DNA from: Sternotherus odoratus
Taxonomy: Eukaryota; Chordata; Testudines; Kinosternidae
Direction of reading: 5' to 3'
DNA: 64,000 nucleotides
Assembly (NCBI GenBank): GCA_032164245.1
Contig: JAVMKO010000001.1
Coordinates: forward strand, 164,105,434-164,169,433
This document shows, one piece after another, positions 57,774 to 64,000 of this stretch (position 1 is the first letter of the stretch; every line of letters begins with the position of its first letter). The notes beneath the pieces are model-generated. The model made no database searches. It was not told the origin of the DNA and worked only from the letters and a program-made list of their open reading frames with translations. The position numbers were made by a program, and so were the translations under genes.

Positions 57774-58798
57774 CTGTGGGATAGCTATTTGACTGCGTAC
57801 TACACATCATCTTAAAACAGGAATGAAACATTCCCTTATCTAAATGCTGCTGCTGTGAATTGTAGGTATTCTTGTATGGGGAATGTGATTGCCCAGGTTA
57901 AAATTTAGACAGAACAGTAAGGTTAATATCACTTCTCTTACAAAAAAAAAATTAAAAAATCCATGGAATCATTAATGAACATGGGGGCAGGACCTTATTT
58001 ATGTTTTCTCTGAACAACAACTACATCCTGGGACAGTAGTTTATTATTAATTTAGAGCAAAGAATGCCACCCACTATATTACTAACATCACTTCCTGAAG
58101 TGCCCAAGTCTAGAATTCTCCAGTCCAAGTACTGATCAGACCCAAAGCAGTTTGGCTTCTGAAATGCACAAGATGGTACCCATCAAGAAGCCCCTTGTGA
58201 CTAATGCACACACCAAAAAAAAAAAAATTATAAAGAAAATCCATCAACAAACCACTATTGTGGCTGCAGTGATGAATAGGAGCATGATTTTCAGGTGAAA
58301 GCTCAAGAAATAATGTTAGAACTATTACAGATTGTTTCTATTGCAAAACAGGAGGCTAGGTTTGAAAAATCAATCACACAGTGTTCAGAACTCAATATTT
58401 GCTTTTGTGAATGTATTTTATAAGGGCATCTTAAAATATTTATCAGCTAGACTTGAAGACCCCTACAGTCCTGAGGGCTTTCAGTCTGGACTGCCCAGAA
58501 GAAGTAGGTTTTTGCAGCCTAAAAAGAAAGAGAGACTTTTATAATGTTTGTTCTCCAAGTTCTCCAATCCTAGGGGTCTGCAAGAGACTTAGACTGAAAA
58601 TACATTTCCAAAGGGATCCACCCCTGCATCTGAAATGTTTTAGGGGTCCGCAGAGAAAAAAAAATAATGGTTAAGAACCACTGCTCCAACCAACATACAG
58701 ATGAAATTATCCCCATAGGATATACATGTCTCTAATTCAAAACTCTGCTTTTCAAATGCATTAGCATGAAGCTCTGGCTATTAGTCAGATGTGTAATA
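57774..58798. other. No further exon seen beside the GCN1-like frame
   Basis: AT-rich, with a run of 13 A near 58216. A hAT-like fragment at about 58560-58690 contains AGGGGTCCGCAGAG ... TGGTTAAGAACCACTGCTC. Otherwise unclassified. Confidence 0.5.
58560..58690. mobile_element. hAT-like terminal fragment
   Basis: GGTTAAGAACCACTGCTCC at the right resembles the complement of a hAT terminus (CAGTGGTTCTTAACC). The left boundary is unclear. Confidence 0.45.
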
Positions 58799-59750
58799 GA
58801 GAGACAAAGTGGGTGAGTTAATATCTTTTATTGGACCAACTTCTGTTGGTAGAGGTGACAACTTTCTTCTTCCTCAGATCTGGAAGAGGTAAACAGGGTG
58901 TCATAGCTAAAGACAAGCTGGGACAGATTGTTAATCATAAAGGGTTTGTACATGTTGTAGGAGATCTGTAGCCATGCGGCGACTCACCCCACGGTGCCTC
59001 CCGCTGGTCCATCCAGGGAATTAGCTCACTCCAGCATCTGGAGCACCCTCTGCAGGCTGTAGTCCCACTTGCTTCTGGCCCTGCGTCCCTCCCGGACCTC
59101 AGTGCCCTCTTACCGGGGTGATGCACCCCAGCAGTAACCCCACAGATCTCAGGGTCTCCCCTCCCTGGGGAACCCTCACCCTCTATCCCCACCTTGCCTC
59201 AGTCTAGGCAACTGCCAGTCACCACTTGCCCCCGTTCACTGAGGCAGACTGCAGTATAATTGCCATTCATCACTGGCAAGGGGGGTTGGCCTGCTGCTTC
59301 TACCTCAGTAGCCATGGGCTGCCCCCTGCAACTCCAGTACCCTTTGTTGGGCCTTCCTCTAGGCCCTGCAGCCTGGGGGTTTCCAGGCCAGAGCTTCCTC
59401 AGCTCCTCTTGCCTTGCACCACTCTAGATACCTCGTCAAGCTCCCACCAGCCAGGCCTATCTCCCTCTATAGCCAGAGGAGACTGTATCTCCTCTGTTCT
59501 AAACTGAGCCCTTTTATCAGGGCCAGCTAAGCCTTAATTGAACCCACCACAGCTGTGGCTGGTCCGACCAATCAGCCTGGGAGCTGCTTGGCCCCAGCCA
59601 CAGCCCTTTGAAGGGCTGTTTTAAACCCTTTTTCCTGGAGTGGGGCAGCTGCCCCACTACAAGATCCTATAAAATGAAGTGGGCACCTAACACCTCTGCA
59701 GTATTAGGGACAAAGGAGGGATTGTAGGCAGCAGAACGTGTTATAAATTA
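58799..59750 (+). mobile_element. Interspersed repeat (TTTTATTGGACCAACTTCTG type) split by an LTR
   Basis: Left part 58799-58966 contains GTGGGTGAGTTAATATCTTT and TATTGGACCAACTTCTGTTGG. The right part from 59662 contains AAATGAAGTGGGCACCTAAC and ACCTCTGCAGTATTAGGGAC, the expected continuation as I recall it from turtle sequence. The 695-bp LTR lies between. Superfamily unknown to me. Confidence 0.6.
58967..59661 (-). mobile_element. Solo LTR, 695 bp, AGATC duplication
   Basis: Plus strand begins TGTAGCCATGCGG and ends GCCCCACTACA. AGATC flanks it at 58962-58966 and 59662-59666. On the minus strand CTGATAAAAGGGCTC near 59515 is a TATA-like box about 150 bp from the 5' end, supporting minus orientation. 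Internal retroviral genes are absent. Frames over it are not genes. Confidence 0.85.
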
Positions 59751-59840
59751 TAATAATAATAATGACTCTCACTCGGATATGAGAATGACTATGAACAGTA
59801 AGGTAATCATCCCATGGAAAATGAGGCACAAAGAGACTAA

Positions 59841-60691
59841 GGCCTGGTCTACACTTAATACACCTCTACCCCAATAGAACGCGGTCCACAGGAGCCAAAA
59901 AATCTTACCGCGTTATAGGTGAAACGGCATTATTTTGAACTTGCTTTGGCCTCGAGCATTTCCATATTAATAATCAGCAAATCAGTGATTACCCCATCCA
60001 GAGACCCTCCGCCCCTAACCAGCCCTTTTTAGACTCCACCCCCATCTAAGCCTCCCTGCTCCTTGTCCCCTGACCTCCCACTTCATCCCTAATCACCCCC
60101 AGGACCCCACCCCCTACCTAACCCCCCTGCTCACTGTCCCCTGACTGCCCTGCCCCCAGCATCTCTTCCCCATCCAACCCCCCCGCTCCCTGTCCCGATC
60201 GTCCCCCAAGACCCTCGGCCCCTTATCCAACCCCCCCAGCTCCAGGCCAGCCCCCTTAACATGCCACTCAGAGCAGCATGTCGGAGCCAGACACGCTGCC
60301 ACACTGATCGATATGTACGCAGTAATCATTAACTGTATAAACTGTGATTAAACAGAATAAAAATATGTTGTAGACAAGACAGAAAACCATTTTTGCTTTA
60401 CCGCGTTATATCCGAATTCGTGTTATATCAGACCGCGTTATATTGAGGTAGAGGTGTATTTAGATCAACACAGCTACGTCTCTCAGAAGGTATGGAAAAT
60501 TCACATCCCTGAACACCATAGTTAAGTTGACCTCACTCCCTGGTGTAGACGTGGCTGGGTCAATGGAAGAAAAGCTTCTATCAATGGAAAACCTTCAATC
60601 GCTGTTGGAAGCATCTAGACTACAGTGCTACAATGGCATAGGTACAGTGCCATAGCTGTGCTGCTGTAATGCCGGTAGTATAGACATGGCC
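59841..60691. mobile_element. Harbinger-like MITE hosting a mariner-like insertion
   Basis: Left end GGCCTGGTCTACACTTAA after TAA (59838-59840); right end GTAGTATAGACATGGCC. After the insert it resumes with AGATCAACACAGCTACGTC and TGGTGTAGACGTGGCTGGG. The right flank does not preserve the TAA, so the boundary there is less certain. Confidence 0.68.
59861..60456. mobile_element. Mariner/Tigger-like non-autonomous element, 596 bp, TA duplication
   Basis: Left terminus CACCTCTACCCCAATAGAAC and right terminus, inverted, CACCTCTACCTCAATATAAC, with GCGGTC continuing both. TA lies immediately outside at 59859-59860 and 60457-60458. About 26 terminal bases match with two differences. Short GCGTTATA motifs recur near both ends. 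The centre (60000-60250) is a decayed C-rich tandem-like block with no coding frame. A TA target supports Tc1/mariner (pogo/Tigger-like) ancestry. Confidence 0.82.
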
Positions 60692-62407
60692 TGTGTGACT
60701 TTCCTATAGTCACACAGGAAGGCTGTGGCAGAGACAGGAACTGAAGCTAAGTCTCCTTAGTCCTCAATCGTTGCCTCATAGATTACCCTTCCTACCTTGC
60801 AGAATTGGGCCTAGAGTGTATCATTTGAAATATTTGGTATTTGTTGGCCACAAAAAGACAATAAATGGGGGTCGCTAAGGAGTTTTCAAACATGCAGACA
60901 AAATTCAACACCTTCAAACGCTAACATTACTCAGAAAGAATCTTATTTGAGATTGAAGCTGTAGAACAAACATTAATAGTTCATAACAGTTGAAACTGTA
61001 ATACTGATAACACTATCTGTAAGGTTAACTAACGCATAATCATTCCTTGCAAGCCTCTTTTTTTTCCGTTTGTTCTGAATCAAGCTGTTTTCCTTGGAAA
61101 AAGCCAATAGACGTGTGAACCGCCTACAGCAAATGTTGATACAATGAAAGTTTCATAAGTGACTGGTGATATTTGTTCAGGTATTATTTTCAGCCACCTG
61201 CACTGAGTTTACAAAGCGGGTGTGCAGTTCTCCTATCTTTTATGTTTCCAGCTTTTGTTGCTGAGATACCACGACTCAGGCTTAACAGTGAAAATAAATC
61301 TAATTGTTTTCTTCCTTTCCTTTAAGTACTGGGGTTTCCAATCAGATCATGTAGCTCTTTTGTGTGGCTTGTCAGAACGGCCTTTTGAAACCCCAGTTAT
61401 ATATTGTGGTCTGAAGCATGATTTGCAGAAGAACCAGATAAACATTAGAAGTGGACCAGACACAAAACTGTAGCTGTGGTCAGTTGTTCTCGCAGTTGAT
61501 CTGGTAGCATTAAGGGTCTGATCTCCAATAAGGCCATTGGATGCACAGAATAACTATGCCAGAACAATTATGTGACATTTATTTTGGAATACCATATTGT
61601 ATTTCAATCTCCATTTTGAAGGCAACATTCCGTGTGGCTTAAAGCATCCATTTTCTAGCAAGGACTTGACACCTAGTAGACAGACTATGTCTGGGAAGCT
61701 GTGACAGAACCATCAGCTGTAAATGGCTCTACCTTATTGCTACAATGGGTTTTCTACCAGCAGGTAGACTTTAAATGACTTTTTATCCAGAAGCCAGAGA
61801 TGGAGGTGCTGAGGCCTAGAAATTCCCCCGAGGAAGCACATGGGCAGAAAAGGTGACAGTTTAGTTTTAAAAGAGGAATGCTCTCTGAGAAGGGGGGCCA
61901 TTCCATCACCAAATGTAGAAGACCACCCAAGCAGGCAGGAGCAAACCTAGGACTCTCACAGGTGGTGATATCAGATTGAGAGGGATTGCATTCAGGATTT
62001 TGTTGTTTTCCTAAGAACTGTAACTGTAATGGTGTTTAAAAGTGTCTGTGGTTAAGAAATTCCTTTGCTAAGTCTGTGTTTCTTGCTTTATTGCCACATT
62101 GTCTCTGAATGGTGTCACTTGGAAACCACAGCTCCCACAGCCAGGTGTGCTCTGAGGGAACATGCCTAAGCATTTGGGACTCAGGAAAGCTGAGGCACTG
62201 GTTCTGAGATCCATGCAGCTGGACTTGGGGTCCCACTGCCCAAGAAAAGGGTGTCAGGCATGGGTTGTGCCCATGGGGGAGAGCACCTGAGTTGTAGAGC
62301 TAGGAGCATTAACCAGTCATGACATGCACCGGGGGCTTACAAGCATGTGGGATCCAATGGTTTGATCCCATCACAACAGACTTGGGTTCGTCCCAAGAGC
62401 GGGACTA

Positions 62408-62527
62408 GAGTGACCAGATATCCCAGTTTTCTAGAGACAGTCCTGATTTTTGGGTCTTTTTCTTATATAGGCTCCTATTACCACCCCCGCCCCGTCCTGA
62501 TTTTTCACACTTGCTCTCTGGTCCCCC
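62408..62527. mobile_element. Small mariner-like MITE, copy B (120 bp, TA flanks)
   Basis: GAGTGACCAGATATCCCAG at the left and CTCTGGTCCCCC at the right, with TA at 62406-62407 and 62528-62529. Its AGACAGTCCTGATTTTTGGG and TATAGGCTCCTATTACC segments match the complement of copy A at 44172. Confidence 0.75.
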
Positions 62528-63044
62528 TAAGTGGGACAGAGACAGGTTGTGATGCTATGCACAAATTTGCTCATGTGATCACCTACTTTGTAAAAAAAAA
62601 CTATGATCCCTGTTGCTAATGACTCTCCGCAAGGTACAGCATCCTAGAGTTACAGAAGGAACAAGCACTGGCTGAACTAGTAACAGAGGATCCTTGAAGC
62701 TTCAAAAACAAATAAAGCTGATTGGGATGGATGCCCCATAGGCACACATCCTGGAGTCTCTTGCAACAGCAGGTTTAGCCCTCTCTGCAAACACACCCAC
62801 AGAAGAACAAGTTTTTTTTATTATTTCATGTTATGTTCTTTCAAATTAGGGAGTTTGGCATGTATTCCCTTGTTACATATCAAGTATCTAGCAATGCCTT
62901 ATTACTATCTTCGATATGGACATCACTGCTAAGAACAAAACTTGGAAGGAAAAGTTCATTTTTTTTAATGACCAAAGCAATATGACTGGTAACTTTGTTA
63001 CCAGTCCTGGATATGGGGCTGCAAATTGGTTCCTTCCCTTGCTA

Positions 63045-63165
63045 CTGCACTCTAATGTCTGTGAAATGCTTTGTAAACTTAGTAAATCCTCACTACACCC
63101 ATGTGAAGTAGGCAATTGTAAGTATTATCCCCACTTTACAGGGTGGGGAGACTGAGGCAGATTCA
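63045..63165 (-). mobile_element. MIR-like SINE fragment (antisense)
   Basis: GTGAAATGCTTTGTAAAC, then AGTATTATCCCCACTTTACAGG and GGGGAGACTGAGGCAG, is the complement of the MIR core and tail (CTCAGTYTCCCC ... AAATGGGGATAAT). Direction follows from that order. Confidence 0.75.
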
Positions 63166-64000
63166 AAATATAATGCATGCAAGGAGAGTGCCAATCTATC
63201 CTTTGCAGTTGTATAAATTAGGGGAAACAGGAGATGATCAGAGAATTACAGATGGAGTTACGTGGGGTTTGAAATGATGTCGTTATTAATACACAATCAA
63301 AATGTCCTTAGAACCAACAAGGTAAACTGTATCTTCTATACCTTTCTATGGGATTCACCCTACATGCCACAGAAATGCCTTTTCTCCCCATAAATGTTGT
63401 ATTTGTAATTCCACACATAGAAATTCCCTTTAGTGGATAATTACTTCTGAATACCAGACCTTGTCGCTCCAATTTGTCCTGTAAAAAAGATTAATTGCTT
63501 ACTGTTGTCAGAGTGCAACTGAGCATTGTTCGGTCATTTATATGCAAGCTTTTGCTGTCCTGTTTTGAATGGATTGTTCAGATCACTGTGAGAGAAATGG
63601 CTAAAGAATAACAAATCCAATGGATCCTGCATATAAGCAGGGCTTGGCCTACAGACAAAGAGTCCCACAGTGCCACCTTTCCTATCAACTAATTACTTAA
63701 AGTGCCTCCTGTTTATATTGAAACCCTCTCCCACCATTCGGCAATAAGTCACTGACACAAAAAACCTATAGTCTTATTAGCTACACTACTAAAAATTTCA
63801 CCCCCAGAAATATGAAAGAAAACGAATAGAGGGTTGATTGTTCACTGTGCCGACTTCCCACAACAGGGGATGGTAGGCAGACAAACAAGTGTCCTTGTGA
63901 GAGACAAAAATCAAGAAAAACTTTGCATCGTGTCAGTTTTTTCATTCCCATTACAGACGAAAGTAGAAACTATCCTCACCACCCAGAGAGCCAGTTTTGT

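Larger units (their letters stand above)
60692..64000. other. No gene recognised; small MITE and MIR fragments
   Basis: Unclassified AT-rich sequence except the 120-bp MITE at 62408 and a MIR-like piece near 63045-63165. At the window edge, complement GGGTG then GTGAGG near 63970 is not a convincing splice donor. Confidence 0.6.

Noticed and set aside
1..64000. CRISPR arrays, operons, bacterial promoters, origins or a prokaryotic defence system
   Set aside because: The sequence is vertebrate in character; no regularly spaced direct repeats or dense coding were seen.

Overview
The window looks like non-coding vertebrate DNA dominated by transposon remnants, most likely from a sauropsid and probably a turtle. 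The reasons are antisense CR1 LINE 3' ends, a tRNA-headed SINE with a CR1-type tail, MIR fragments, many Harbinger-, hAT- and mariner-like MITEs, and several solo LTRs. No primate- or rodent-type Alu, B1 or L1 sequence was seen. The turtle assignment rests partly on recognising repeat families from memory. There is no operon, CRISPR array, rRNA or intact tRNA gene. Most short open frames are chance or lie inside repeats.

Only two stretches look like host coding sequence, both on the minus strand. At 57452-57773 an uninterrupted frame of about 106 codons resembles the extreme C-terminus of the translational regulator GCN1. No other GCN1 exon was recognised, so it is treated as a retrocopy or displaced terminal exon. 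At 38245-38289 a 45-nt open segment has a strong 3' splice site on one side and a consensus 5' splice site on the other. It is a candidate small exon of an unidentified large-intron gene.

Layout: 1-2.7 kb holds a CR1 fragment, a 1.15-kb inverted-terminus element and a hAT-type element carrying a very G-rich tandem array. 2.7-13.8 kb is mostly unclassified, with a solo LTR (5966-6396) and Harbinger-like MITEs. 13.8-24.3 kb is a dense nest: LTRs, a foldback element inside a MITE, a short hAT MITE with its 8-bp duplication, and a CR1 inserted in another hAT MITE. 24.3-44 kb is mostly old sequence with LTRs at 28.6 and 33.1 kb, the candidate exon at 38.2 kb and a SINE at 39 kb. 44-49 kb holds a small mariner-like MITE, a solo LTR, a hAT MITE and a Harbinger MITE. 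53.8-56.1 kb is a GC-rich repeat cluster. 57.4-60.7 kb holds the GCN1-like fragment, an LTR inserted into another repeat, and a mariner-like element nested in a Harbinger-like one. The rest is unclassified.

The elements do not form a functional pathway. Their value is as a record of successive insertions: many still show target-site duplications (8 bp for hAT, mostly 5 bp for LTRs, TA or TWA for MITEs) and several are nested, which gives relative ages. I found no convincing undescribed system. The candidate exon, the GCN1-like frame, the foldback insertion and the G-rich hAT element are the items most worth following up.
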